A stretch of 64,000 nt of DNA from Durusdinium trenchii (Eukaryota > Sar > Dinophyceae > Suessiales > Symbiodiniaceae). A program made the position numbers and the translations under genes. The stretch covers positions 324,128 through 388,127 of the forward strand of contig CAXAMN010001436.1 of assembly GCA_963970005.1 (NCBI GenBank), in the 5' to 3' direction. This document shows, piece by piece, positions 31,898 through 43,344 of this stretch (position 1 is the first letter of the stretch; each line of letters starts with the position of its first letter). The notes beneath the pieces were generated by a model, which saw only the letters and a program-made list of their open reading frames with translations, was not told the DNA's origin and made no database searches.

Positions 31898-32085
31898 TTT
31901 AAGTTTGCGCGGGAGGCAACCTACATCGGACAGTATGGAGGTGTGGATCCTCATGCTGTTAGAGTTCATGCGGGTGGCCGAATTTTGATTCTGCGTTACG
32001 CTGAGCATTTCAACAAGCCGCTCCTGGGCTTGATAGAGCGAACCAGTGGAGACACTTTGGTGTTTTCAGTCTCAAGTTCTTTGTC
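31898..32085 (+). CDS. Coding-like segment upstream of the right arm, unknown
   Basis: The frame reads ATYIGQYGGVDPHAVRVHAG, then GRILILRYAEHFNKPLLGLI. It is smooth and protein-like, and stands directly before the conserved right arm, but in a different frame from the arm's conserved reading. No family is recognised. Confidence 0.35.
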
Positions 32086-32280
32086 ATGCGTGGACCATTC
32101 CAGTGAGATGCGCTTTCAGGTTGGCCGCTGTTGGGCGGTTCCAAGATATGCCCTCGATGGTACTTCGCTACAAGACCAGCAACAACGAGAAGGAGCTCGC
32201 CTCTACACGTTGGAAGATTTTAGCCGGTCAACCACTAACTGTCTGCGGCTGAGTTCACTGTCCGTTGAGTTGTTACGCGG
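32086..32280 (+). repeat. Coding-like inverted repeat, right arm
   Basis: The plus-strand frame reads FQDMPSMVLRYKTSNNEKEL then ASTRWKILAGQPLTVCG and a stop, the counterpart of the left arm's minus-strand product. The arms are separated by about 265 bases, so a single-stranded copy could fold into a long hairpin. Confidence 0.8.
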
Positions 32281-33496
32281 TCAGGGTGGGCTACCTCATT
32301 GTCATGTTAGTTTTTCTGCCTTGAAGGAGGCTCCAAATGCGCCATCCGAGAACAGCTTGAGAATGCTCACGCGCGCCGGGCTGAGTGCTCACTTGCTATG
32401 GCTGTGTGAGGGGGCGTCAAAGGAAACGTGCGCCAGCTCTGTCAGGTGGGTTGGGCGACCTTCGTGGTGAGTTTGTGGCCTCATTAGTAAAGGTTGTGGC
32501 AGAAGCGTGTTTGGGCGCGAGATCCGCTCTAACCACCCGCAGGAAGCTGCACCTTTACAAACGGCTGTGAAGCGAGAGGCGGAGCCGCGTTGACCGGGCA
32601 AGAAAGGAGCAAGAAAGCTAAGGCAATGAAGGCATGTAATTAATTAATGCACGGCGCACACTTTCACTGGAAGGGTGACTGATAGCGACATAGTGTCACT
32701 CATAGCGACATAGTGGTCATGTTTGCCATGCTGGTGCTGGGTCACGCTAGTCTAATTTCATTGGCCGTGCACTTGCGGTATTTTTGTACTGGGCCACGCT
32801 AGTATGCTCGAGCTTTGACGCGTTCAGAGTGATTGAATTTTGGGAGCGGAGCCTCGACCTTGGGAGCGGAGCCTCAGGGCCGGCTGTCATTTTTTGTTGA
32901 CAGTCAATCCAAATCTTCTTGGAAACCTTTCTGTCCTTCAGTGAACTTCGTCGTTGATTGATTGCAGATGCCGCGGTCGCGTTCAGTGCTTAGCTATGTC
33001 ATTGAAAGACGGCCTAAGTGGAGCAGAAGAGCAGCTTCAGAAGACTAGGAGACTATATAACGCAAAATTGCATACGACGCATTAATTGCTCTCTGGTCTA
33101 CAATCGCAAAACACAAGATGGAAGCACTGTTCAATTGTTAGATGAAGAGACCTGTTCAACAATCCAATCTTGGAGAGTAGGTGCACCCTTCCCCATACCT
33201 GACGGTGGTTCCAAAAAAAGATCTTTCTGGGTCAAGACCCTAAGCAGCTCAGGGAAACCTAGGCCCCTTAGCACGGTCCATTCTCTTACGCGCCAGCCAC
33301 GCCACTGCTTCACGGGCACGTAGCTCTCGTGGTACAACCGGTAGCTTGGCGTCCGTGAAGGCAGAACGAACGCGCATTTGCTTTAATCCTGATGTCCGCA
33401 CCAGGTAGCAGTTCATCGTTCTTGAGGACATACTGCGGGCCCAATCTTCCAATCATAGCATTGGCGAGTTTCCTTATCACACCAGTTCAACTGAAA
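32281..33496. other. Stretch without a firm gene
   Basis: Short open frames occur on both strands (for example 33249-33452 minus). There is a small tandem GACATAGTG repeat at 32686-32715 and GGGAGCGGAGCCTC twice at 32842-32875. No domain is recognised. Confidence 0.4.
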
Positions 33497-33619
33497 TTAA
33501 CCACCTTCCAATGTATCCAAAGACCTGATGCGCCGACAAATTTCCCTGAGATCGGACTTGAGCTCTTCCTCTGTTTGCCATGGCTCCACTGTCCGAAGGG
33601 TGCCCAAGGACTTTTGGGT
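33497..33619 (-). CDS. Candidate minus-strand exon, helical, unknown
   Basis: On the minus strand the frame reads LGTLRTVEPWQTEEELKSDL, then REICRRIRSLDTLEGG and TAA. It is a strongly charged amphipathic helix pattern, better than the competing + strand frames. It overlaps the edge of the dispersed repeat at 33597-33705. Family unknown. Confidence 0.35.
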   Translation of the reverse strand, partial: TQKSLGTLRTVEPWQTEEELKSDLREICRRIRSLDTLEGG

Positions 33620-33705
33620 TTACATGCTTGATAAGGGGTGCCCAATGGACACAACCCTTTGAACATACCGTACCTCAATCCCAAGATCTTCTCATGAGAG
33701 ATTTC
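33597..33705 (+). repeat. Dispersed direct repeat, copy 2
   Basis: Counterpart of 27242-27345. Confidence 0.8.
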
Positions 33706-33957
33706 TCCTTTGTAAGGGATGTGAACTGCTGGGTCATTCAACTGCCCTAGAGGTTGCGAACCATGGGTATACCACATGTGTTCACCTCGCACCCTGAGGT
33801 GGTATGGGTTGGGGTCCCTGTGACTTGTTTTGGCTCCACATGGAAAAAGCCACTAAATCTTGACTCACCCTGTGAATTGGATCCTACCCACATGAAACAA
33901 GATGGAGCCCACGAACCCGAATGCAAACACCTTCAAAAAGCTACATATGTCCAAATG

Positions 33958-35290
33958 AGACTCTTGTAGGACACTCTTGTGGGACACTCTTGTGGGTCAC
34001 TCTTGTGGGACACTCTTACGGGACACTCTTGTGGGACACTCTTGTGGGACACTCTTGTGGGACACTCTAGTAGGAAACTCTTGTGGGACACTCTTAGGAC
34101 ACTCTTGTGGGATACTCCTGTAGGACACTCTTGTGGGACACTGTTGCGGGACACTCTTGTGGGACACTCTTAAGGGACACTCTTGTGGGACACTCTTAAG
34201 GGACACTCTTGTAGGACACTCTTGCGGGGCACTGTTGCGGGACACTCTCGTGGGACACTCCTGTGGGACACTCATTTGGGACACTCTTGCGGGACACTCT
34301 TGTGGGACACTCTTGTGGGACACTCTTAAGGGACACTCTTGTGAGACACTCTTGCGGGACACTGTTGCGGGACACTCTTGTGGGACACTCCCGTGGGACA
34401 CTCATTTGGGGCACTCTTGTGGGACACTCTTGTGGGACACTCTTGCAGGACACTCTTGTGGGACACTCTCGTGGGACACTCTTGTGGTGGGACACTCTTC
34501 TGGGACACTCTTGTAGGAAACTCTTGTGGGACACTCTTGTAGGACACTCTTGTGGGACACTCTTGTAGGGCACTCTTGTGGGACACTCTTATAAGACACT
34601 CTTGTAGGAAACCCGTGTTTGATACTCTTGTAGGACACTCTTGTGGGATACTCTTGTAGGACACTCTTGTGGGACACTCTTGTAGGGCACTCTTGTGGGA
34701 TACTCTTGTGGGACACTCTTAAGGGACACTCTTGTGAGACACTGTTGCGGGACACTGTTGCGGGACACTCTTGTGGGACACTCCTGTGGGACACTCATGT
34801 GGGACACTCTTGCGGGACACTCTGGTGGGACACTCTTGTAAGACACTCTTGTGGGACACTCTTGTGGGACACTCTTATAAGACACTCTTGTAGGAAACCC
34901 TTGTTTGATACTCTTGTAGGACACTCTTGTGGGACACTCTTGTAGGACACTCTTACAGGACACTCTTGTAGGACACTCTTGTGGGACACTCTTGTGGGAC
35001 ACACTTGTGGGACACTCTTGTGGGACACTCTTGTGGGACACTCATACGGGACACTCTTGTGGGACACTCTTGTAGGACACTCTTGTGGGACATGCGGGAC
35101 ACTCTTGTGGGACACTCATACGGGACACTCTTGTGGGACACTCTTGCGGGACACTCTTGTAGGAGACTCTTGTGGGACACTCTTGTGGGACACTCTTGTA
35201 GGAAACTCTTGTGGGATACTCTTGTAGGACACTCTTGTGGGACACTCTTGTAGGACACTCTTGTGGGACATTCCTGTAGGGCACACTCTT
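33958..35290 (+). repeat. 13-bp minisatellite, about 100 copies
   Basis: The unit is GACACTCTTGTGG with frequent variants (CTTAAGGG, CTTGCGGG, CTTGTAGG). Because 13 is not a multiple of 3 and the unit contains no stop on most readings, long open frames appear on both strands, each with a 13-residue period (GTLLWDTLVGHSC). These are by-products, not genes. Confidence 0.97.
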
Positions 35291-35577
35291 CGTACGAGAC
35301 TTCCTCCACAAGTCGCGCTGCGAGGCTGCAAGACGAGCGTTTCGTACGAGACTTCCTCCAAAAGTCACGCGTCAAGTCTCAAAAACGAGCGTTTTGTACG
35401 AGACTTCCTCCAAAAGTCACACGTCAAGTCTCAAAAACGAGCGTTTCGTACGAGACTTCCTCCAAAAGTCACATGTCAAGTCCCCAAAACGAGCGTTTCG
35501 TACGAGACTTCCTCAAAAACTCACATGTCAAAGTCTGCAAAACGAACGTTTCGCACGAGACTTCCTCCAAAAGTCCA
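35291..35577 (+). repeat. 52-bp tandem repeat, about 5.5 copies
   Basis: CGTACGAGACTTCCTCC starts at 35291, 35343, 35395, 35447, 35499 and 35552 (steps of 52, the last 53). The units also share AAGTCACxxGTCAAGTC and AACGAGCGTTT. The array directly abuts the 13-bp array. Confidence 0.95.
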
Positions 35578-35689
35578 GCGGAAACACCCATCGGAGCACA
35601 CACATCACGCAGCCCTGCCAAGCAGTTTCGCGATTCCAGCCCCTCCAAACAACATCCGCTCGCACGCCAATCCCAATGTGACAGCGACA

Positions 35690-35905
35690 TTCACCTCTAC
35701 CACAACTCACAACCTCACGATTCCCTGCGCCTGCCACGAATCTTTCCGCATCCACACGTCTAACGCGCACAAAGTACTGCGCCTGCCACGAAATGTCACC
35801 TCCGTCACACCTCGCAACCTCACCATTCCCTGCGCCTGCCACGAGAATCGCACTTCCACGCCTCAAAACCCACAAAAAGTACTGCGCCTGCCACGAAAAG
35901 TGGCA
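35690..35905 (+). repeat. CTGCGCCTGCCACGA repeat
   Basis: The 15-base word occurs four times. It alternates between contexts starting CTCACxATTCC and contexts starting AAAGTA, so the higher unit is two words long. Confidence 0.85.
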
Positions 35906-36039
35906 ATATCATCTCATGTCAGCTTCAACAAAATTTGCACCACACCACACGTTTGGAATGATTTCGACCCATTCTGAGCACACTCCCATCCACCAAAATC
36001 GCCATTTCAGCTGAGACTGGTCACGAAAACAGAGCTTCG

Positions 36040-36300
36040 ATGCCACACCCTGAAACGCAAATCCCAATGGCACGGCCACATCCAACACCCCAAAAACACG
36101 ACTCTCCAAACGCTAATCCCAATGGAACTGCGTAGCAAACTGAGGATCTCACAAAACGCTGCGCCTGTGCAGCGAAATGCATCACGTTTCTTGCGCGACA
36201 TGTCATTTTCATGCAAATCACAATGGAATAGCGTCGCAAACTGACACGTGACACATCCATGCCTGGTCACTTGCAAAAGCTTCCCCCAATGGCAGCGCCT
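36040..36300 (+). repeat. Imperfect AATCCCAATGG-type repeats
   Basis: GCAAATCCCAATGGCACG, GCTAATCCCAATGGAACTGC and GCAAATCACAATGGAATAGC recur, two of them followed by GTxGCAAACTGA. It is a degenerate family continuing the satellite cluster. Confidence 0.6.
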
Positions 36301-36311
36301 TAGCGCTCTAC

Positions 36312-36358
36312 CGCGGACGGTTGCGAACGGTTGCGGACGGTTGCGGACGGTTGCGAAC
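36312..36358 (+). repeat. 10-bp tandem repeat
   Basis: CGGACGGTTG repeated four times, with one-base variants (CGAACGGTTG). Confidence 0.92.
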
Positions 36359-38086
36359 ATAGAAACAACGGGTCGCGAACAAGGCTCCACCCCCAGACCC
36401 CCAAGAGTTAAACGAGAACCCTTCGCTACGCATTCGGGAAAAAGCTAAGGGGTGGTGTTCCTGGTATATTTGATATATAAGATACCATATAATGCAATAT
36501 TTATAGTATATTATTCATATAGTATGAAAATGACTGAACATGAATGAATGTAGTAATGACACAGAAATCCATGGTGGTGTGAGATTTGGGTGAACCTGTA
36601 GTGGAACGGTACGAGACATCTTCTTGCCTTGGTGATGAGCACTGTAATTTGAGCGATGTGCGGTCGTCAGGTACGATGAGAGGGGCATCATCTCTGGAGT
36701 CTTAGACTCTTGCGAGGACCGCTCCCACATTAACACAGTTGATATTCGACAGAAGCTGTGACATTGCCTGCTTGTCGCCTGCCTGCTTTACTCCACCACT
36801 TACTCTATTTTTTGGTGTGGGCACAGATTTCTGGGAGCACCAGCTCTCAGCCTGTCCCATCCTGCAGATCTTTGATCCGGCCAAGCAAGAGTGGCGCATG
36901 GGCAAAGTGCGGCTCTTGAGTTGGCCACGTGTGATGGGGTAGGTGCACTCTACGGGTACATCGGGATACCCGAAGAGGTATGCATCCGTATGCTTACAGG
37001 TTTGATGGGTTTGTAGGTTAGACCATGTTAGTCCTGTCCTCAAACAGTTCCTGGATGGGTTTTTCAAGTCTGAACTCCAAGCTGTTGAGGATGAGTACCC
37101 ATCCTTTGTGTATGGTCCTCGTATGGCCTGGTAGTGTTCAAGGTACGCCACCAGCCAGGCCAAAAAGGGGTCATGTCATGTGAAACTGTTCAATTTGCAA
37201 AAAAACACATTGCCAAACATTGAGGCGCGATTGCCACTCCGCCATGATTGTGGCGTTCAACTGTTGAGCCGTGAAATGAGAGCCATGATTCCATCCTAAA
37301 AAGCACACTAGTCACTAGCCCTGTACAGTTTTGGACGTTGTTTGAGATTTGACTCAACGATGTTTGTAGGTCGGCGGTCATTGGGTCATATGAAGTCATC
37401 AAGTGGTGAAATCAGAATTTCAAGAAGCTGTTCGAAGTGCGAAGTCTTCGAGCAAATCCTCTTGGCCCACCAGGCAAAAGGCCCGCTGGGGCCATGGTTG
37501 CGCCTTTCTTGCAGGACGAGTCTTTTGCATCTTGGCAAGAAAAGAGCAACTAAATAAAAGTATATGGTCTCACTCCAACCGAATAGAACCTAATAGCGAT
37601 GGCCTCCAACCTAACTGAACATCTTAGCAATCGCACTGTTGTATCGGCACTATCGATAATTGGTTCGGCCTGGATCAGTTGCCCATGTTCAGAGTTTCAA
37701 AGCTTGCACAATCTCAGTTCCCTTGAACGGACCCTTTGGACCAGCTTTGTTTTTGACCTCCGATGAGAAGAAGACCGAAAAACAAAACAAAACAACGTCT
37801 CAAACTCCTTGATGCCCAGGTGTTGGTGGTTGTACCCCGGATGACTCCTCTTTGGAGGTGCATCTGGTCATTGATCATGTTGGCAGAAGGGTATGGCCCT
37901 GGCTCAAGTACACAAAGTATGCATGCGAGTCTGAGTTTGCATGTTTGTCAGCGCACTGTATTCATATCGTTCCATTCGAGGAAGTCGTGTCAATGTCGAC
38001 TTCACCTGCACTCCGTCCTCGTCCGTTTTCTTCGTCGCAAAGTAAAAACAGAGCGTCCCAAGACACAGCGGCGTCGGCCTTCGCAG
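36359..38086. other. Stretch without a firm gene
   Basis: Open frames occur on both strands (for example 36702-37163 minus, 153 codons) but without motifs. One inverted GGTTGGAGGCCATCGC-type word lies at 37594-37616. Confidence 0.4.
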
Positions 38087-38167
38087 GACCACATGGAGAC
38101 TCTTCGAAACTGCGAATCTTACGACCCAAGGACCGAGAAATGGCATTCGTCCCTTGCCTTCGAATAA
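38087..38167 (+). CDS. Kelch-blade exon fragment
   Basis: Immediately after CTTCGCAG the frame reads DHMETLRNCESYDPRTEKWH and then a stop at 38165. The L..CE.YDP.T.KW pattern is the second half of a kelch blade. The Gly-Gly half would lie in an upstream exon that I could not place. Confidence 0.5.
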   Translation, partial: DHMETLRNCESYDPRTEKWHSSLAFE

Positions 38168-38842
38168 AAGATGAGCCCATTGGGGCCTGAACATCACCGC
38201 AAAGCTATCTAGCTTGTGCTTTGTTGAGCTTGTGAAGGGAGACCTTGAACACAGACTTATATATCGATGTATATACTGTAATTTGTTGCTGCACAGACTT
38301 ACAGCGTGCCCCTAGGTTTCCTGCCCTGAGAATCGCTCGGGCTGGAGCGCGCGTTTCTTGGGCCGAAATTCGCAACGCCCAGAGACCGGGCACGGCCACA
38401 GTTAGCTATCTTGCATCGAAGTAGAAGTGTTTGACACCATTGTGACTCAGACCCCATGTCATCTCTGAAGGATCATTTGTTGCCGTTTGCAAAGGTCGGC
38501 GAAGTGAGAGCAGATGGTCTCAGATCTCTGAAAGTTGGATAGATGGATCCGCTAGACGGTTGTGACGATGCCGGCAGCAAATGCGTGTGACAAATCATCA
38601 GGTGGTGGCCGTGGATGAAAGACACTTAGCCGCTGTGGGTGGCTGTGAAGATGTGTTTGGCCCTGTGGCTCAGTTGGAAGATGTTAGAAGGCATGTCTTC
38701 AAGGAATGTCTCGGGTTGTGAACTCGACTCTACATGACCCTGATTTCGACTACGGAAAAGTGGACATAGACTGAAAGAAAGAAAAGCTGGTCTTCCTGGG
38801 CCAACAATATCAAAGAAACACACCCGTCTCAAACTTTGCCCC

Positions 38843-39058
38843 ATGTTTGAAATCCTTTGCACAGTTACTCCACAAAACCTTCCTGGTCCCAACAATGTTA
38901 CATCCGCTGCAGCGGTGGCCTTTAACTGGTTCTCTTCAGAAGTGGTTGAGACTGAAAGCGCACAACCCGCCAAGAAATGTCCGGTCCTAGCTCAAGGTCA
39001 TGCTCAAATGCTGGACACCGTTGAGCTGGTGAATGTTCATCAGGGCAGCTGGGTGTGA
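38843..39058 (+). CDS. Coding-like segment with a possible kelch end
   Basis: The frame ends AQMLDTVELVNVHQGSW, which weakly resembles the LxxVE...W part of a kelch blade. It lies 0.7 kb downstream of a clearer kelch exon on the same strand. The earlier part has no motif. Confidence 0.3.
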   Translation: MFEILCTVTPQNLPGPNNVTSAAAVAFNWFSSEVVETESAQPAKKCPVLAQGHAQMLDTVELVNVHQGSWV

Positions 39059-40638
39059 ATCTCAATTTCGGTCGGTTTTGCTGTTTACAGGTTTTTGAGC
39101 GAAGCAAAACATGAGAAAGGAAGTGTCCAGGCCCCACTTTCCTGCGCCAAAAGATTTGGTGATCAGATGTGAGAACTAGCGGTCAGGCTCCAGGGACGTC
39201 CAGCACCCTCCAGAGAATCCTGGTGGTTTTGCATCTTTTCCCACCGCCCAGGTGCTCTTGAACTCTCAGTTGAGGGTGCCTCGCGCGGGGCCGCAGGTGA
39301 TCGTTCGAAGGCACTTCCAGTAGTGGAGTAGGGTGAGGTGTTGGACATTCCTCAGCAAAATGTTTGAGTTGTTCCCTCAAAATGTATGTATATATATATA
39401 TGTGTGTGTGTGCATTTTATAGCAAACGGAGAAGCGGCCCGAATTGTTTGTGGAATGCACTGCTGCATGGTGTCAAGGCACCACTGCAGCGGTGGCTGCA
39501 CTTGATGATAACTTTGTTTTCGTGATGGGCCGGGAACTCAGACTTGGGGTTTTAGTCTATCCAGTGAGGTGAGAATGGGAACCCCTAGGCCGCCTAGGCC
39601 GCCTCCAACGGCCACCAAGCGCGTTCTGCTGCTTTGACAATCTCTTTCTACCCACCAAGCTGGTGAAAATCGAGGCGGGGCGCCAGCCCTTTGCTCTGCG
39701 GAGCTGTTCTCCGTGTTTGGGGGGGCCAAGATGCAGTGGTGACGAGAAGATGAGATGGTTGTTCAAGACACCATGCTACTGTTTGTTTGTTCAAGGTTGC
39801 TTTGCTTTGCACATGTATTCTGTTCTATGGTCAAAAGAGGTTTCACCAGAGGGGAGCCAAAAAGACCGATTCGATCTTAAGCTCTTCGAAATGCTATTTA
39901 CAGATCAGACAGCGACATGTGTTCTTTCACGCGGGCCTCACGGCGCCTCGCGGTGCCTCGGCAACGTCGGTCTCAGGTTTGGTAAATCTCCAAATGAAGG
40001 CTGTTGGGCATCGGGGGATGGGAATGAACTGGACAGACCTGTAGATGTCAAAAGATGTTAAAAGCTAGCTTCAGCATGCTTCGGCTACTTATGCTTTGAG
40101 ACCTTCTTGCTTTAGCAAGAATGCATTAAGAATTCGATGCACTGGAGAGTTACTCAAAGTTTGCATGACCCCATGACCCAATTGGTACTATGGGTACTTG
40201 AGAAGTTTGCTTTCCCCAGACTTCTAATTCCAAGTAGATCTTCATGATCATATTCATGGGTTTGTATCATGTTGTATCCTTTCACGGAGCCTTTTTTAAG
40301 GACTTGCACGACCTGCACAGGCCGTGACATCGATACCCGTCATGTGGTGAGCTTGACCGAAGGAAGGATGGGCTGCCAGGCACAGCAAATGAGTGGAACT
40401 GGGTACCTCCTTGGTTGTTTCATCGCGCAAGAGGATCCATATGTATTTTGTTGTTTATACATATATATATATAGAGAGTTACATATATATATATATATTC
40501 AGGAATATACCAGTAGCAAAAGAATTGATGTTCTGGACGTTTCAGCAGCTATCCGTTTCGCTCAACCTACGTCACAAGCAGTTGGTCAGCAAGAAGGACC
40601 ATTGAGAGAGAGAACTAAAGGAGCGCTTTGACATGTGA
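39059..40638. other. Stretch without a firm gene
   Basis: Open frames on + (39663-40061) and minus have no recognised domain. It contains TA/TG microsatellites at about 39390-39412 and 40458-40500. Confidence 0.4.
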
Positions 40639-40962
40639 ATGTGGCAAAAAGACCCTGGAACCAGTTGGTTTGAGTTGTTTCTTACTCTGCCAGTGCGTCT
40701 GGAGGGCTCTATTTTGGAGCCATTGCCATGTTTGGACTCTGTACGATGTGATACGGATCTGGAGCATCGCCAGGCAGCTTGCCTCCACTTGCCATCTCCT
40801 GGGAAGACCTTTCCAGTGTGCCAAGTGCTTAGGCTACGGAGGTTTGACCACAAGTTCATTCGAGAGCAGACTGATGCCTTCGAACTGAGGCCCGTAGGCA
40901 AAACGACCAAACAAATGGTATGCGGAAGTTTGTGTGCCCCCAGAAGGCTGGTTATGATCTAA
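40639..40962 (+). CDS. Coding-like 107-codon ORF, unknown
   Basis: The frame reads LPVRLEGSILEPLPCLDSVR, then QVLRLRRFDHKFIREQTDAF. The composition is protein-like. The +1 frame over the same bases is also open and contains FQCAKCLGYGG, so the true frame is uncertain. No family is recognised. Confidence 0.3.
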   Translation: MWQKDPGTSWFELFLTLPVRLEGSILEPLPCLDSVRCDTDLEHRQAACLHLPSPGKTFPVCQVLRLRRFDHKFIREQTDAFELRPVGKTTKQMVCGSLCAPRRLVMI

Positions 40963-41956
40963 AGATGAGGCTATCACCCAACAGTGATTTTGCACTACGA
41001 AAAGTTCGCCGAACAGTTGATGCGTGATGTGGTGGTTGGGACTTTCCAGCGTCAGTTCCAGCGTCAGCGAGGGTGATAGACTGTTCTAAGACGGTCAGGC
41101 GACGGCACGGCATGTTTGATGCGCCCAGGTGACAGACAGTCTTCAACTTATTCCGACCTGCTTGTGTAAATGTCCACGTCGAAAGGAGTCCAAAGTTGCC
41201 GTGTTTCCACCATTTCCACAAAATGATAAGTATGCCGTGAGTCTTTGGGCTTATAATGAAGGGAATCAAAGAATTGAGAATCTTGGCAAGCGAGGTGTCT
41301 TTTGATGGCCAGGGCAAGCAACCTTTTTTCGAGTTAACACAGCTGCCAGAGCCAAGGTGCGTGCTGGTTGTGGGTGGTGAAGACGGGACCGATGATGAGC
41401 CCGAACGCATCACTCGGTTTGACACCTAAGTGCTCAAATTTGATTAGTCGATCGGCCATTTCTGATATTTCTGGAGCTAGCAGCTACCATCAAACTGCAC
41501 GAAGTGGCACGACGTGGCACGAAGTGCCCAAATTTGTGACGAGGTACACCATTCATTCATGGTCTAATGATGTCTCATGTGCCTACCAAGCGTCACTCAA
41601 TCACTCACATTGGCATCCATTTGGCGCATCTTCAAGATGTCAATCAGGATCCCAAGCTTCAAAAAGGTGCGTAGGGGAGCATGTAACATCATGTAACTAG
41701 GTCTTCGCAGGCTGAGGCATTCTGGCGTTTGTGGAATCAAATACCATTGTGGCGTTTGACACGAGAGACCAAGTCCAAGAGGGCAAAAGGGGCCAGGACG
41801 TTGGTTTGTGACTGAGGCAGTTTGCCACCGTACTGGTCTACGACGACGGAGCCTAAGAACGAAACCTTGACTTTGCTTTATACTTTGTGAAGAAGAGAAA
41901 GAAAGGAGGATAGCTTGCCGGGATGAATGATTGCATGATTTTTTGTTGGCTGCCAG

Positions 41957-42054
41957 TTGAGTCAACAGGTTGGTCAGGTGTCCCAGAAGCAATTTGTTGC
42001 GAAGTTCCTGGTCAACGCTGAAGTCATCAACCGGTTTTGTGAAATCCGTGACAG
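41957..42054 (+). CDS. Candidate internal exon, unknown
   Basis: Bounded by GGCTGCCAG and by a GTGGCT donor-like site. It reads LSQQVGQVSQKQFVAKFLVN, then AEVINRFCEIRDR. It is helix-like. No family is recognised. Confidence 0.4.
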
Positions 42055-42297
42055 GTGGCTGACTGGCGATGGTCGAAGGAGGCACTCAGGAAGTCCAATT
42101 GAACAGATGAAACTCTCAATACTCCATGAAGCAGAAATGCCAGTATTATCAAAACCATCCAAAACTGCTTAGGTGATACCAGGACACGTCCAGTCAGCCC
42201 CGAAAGATGCTGAACACCCTTAAAAGGAAATAAATTGGATAAGAAAAGGATTTCCGGAAGAGATTCGTTGCACGGTTCCAGGGACGTGTTCCTGACC

Positions 42298-42534
42298 TCC
42301 CAACGCCGCGGACGGTCCAACCGGCCAAGTCTTGACAGACCCACGTGCCATCGCAGACATCGCGGTTTTCACTCATCCGAACGCCAGGCCATGTCTCTTT
42401 GTGTGGCACCCGGACTGGTCGATGGAACCACTCGAGCCTCTCGTTCTGAGAAGAGTTGCGCATAGCTGCGCACAGCGAGTGAGCAAAAACGCCGCGCTTG
42501 CACATGGTCGGGGCCGGTCCAATGTCGCCTAGGC
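42298..42534 (+). CDS. Coding-like segment, unknown
   Basis: The frame reads NAADGPTGQVLTDPRAIADI, then AVFTHPNARPCLFVWHPDWS, and ends at TAG near 42530. It is GC-rich and smooth over 70 codons. A TTCCAG acceptor lies just upstream. No family is recognised. Confidence 0.4.
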
Positions 42535-43344
42535 TTTATGGCAGTTCAAGAAAACCATGGGGAAGAGAAGCATGAGAAGCCTAGACTCAAACTCGCTTCG
42601 CCTCAAGCCAAACAAGAATATGGATCCAGTCCAGACATTGGCAGGATTTGCATGTCCCCGTTGGCTGGCAAATCTATCGAATTGCTCCGCCAAGCCCATT
42701 GGGGTTTTGTCCAGACGAAGCATTTTTTGACTTGCTGGCATGTGCATGCCATCTTGGGTTGTCTGTGGGAGCACGCTGAAAGAGTTTCCTCTCCGAGTCA
42801 AGCCACATCTCCTCAGCAATGGACAACCCAAGGTGTGTTTGGACATTTGAGCTGAACCCTGCTTCCTGCATGACTCATGGCCATCCCCAAATGCGACCCA
42901 TAAGTGAAAACTCATAACAAGCTCTTTGGTATTATAGTGTGAGAGCAACCCACAGGATGCAGAGGTTCGTAGGTGCTCTTTTAAGACGTCCGAATTTGAG
43001 CAGTTGCCACTTGACATGTGTTTCAGTTTCATTGTCACACGGCTCTTTTGTTTTGATTGAAACTTGATTTGGTGTTTTCTTTGGTGGTATCCATTAGGAG
43101 AAACCTGTTGCTGGCTTGGTGGCAACGCTGTGCATTGGATTTCATAGTTCATTGCTTACAATGCATCAAGGAAGCTTGACAACCAGCTACGTCTCGCCAT
43201 TGAATGCTAAGCCCTAGAGACGACTCACCTGCAGCTCTGGAAATCTACTCGTACAAAGAGATTCAAGCCAGTTGCCATCCCATTAATTACCCCCTTCCAG
43301 TTGCGACTTGAGCCAAGTGGTTTGAGGGTGACTGGAAGGATAAA

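Noticed and set aside
34133-35375. Long proteins with 13-residue repeats on both strands
   Set aside because: They are produced by the 13-bp minisatellite in many frames, with no unique sequence.
42529-43152. 207-codon minus-strand ORF
   Set aside because: An ORF of this length is expected about once by chance in a window of this size. There is no domain, and overlapping + frames are equally plausible.
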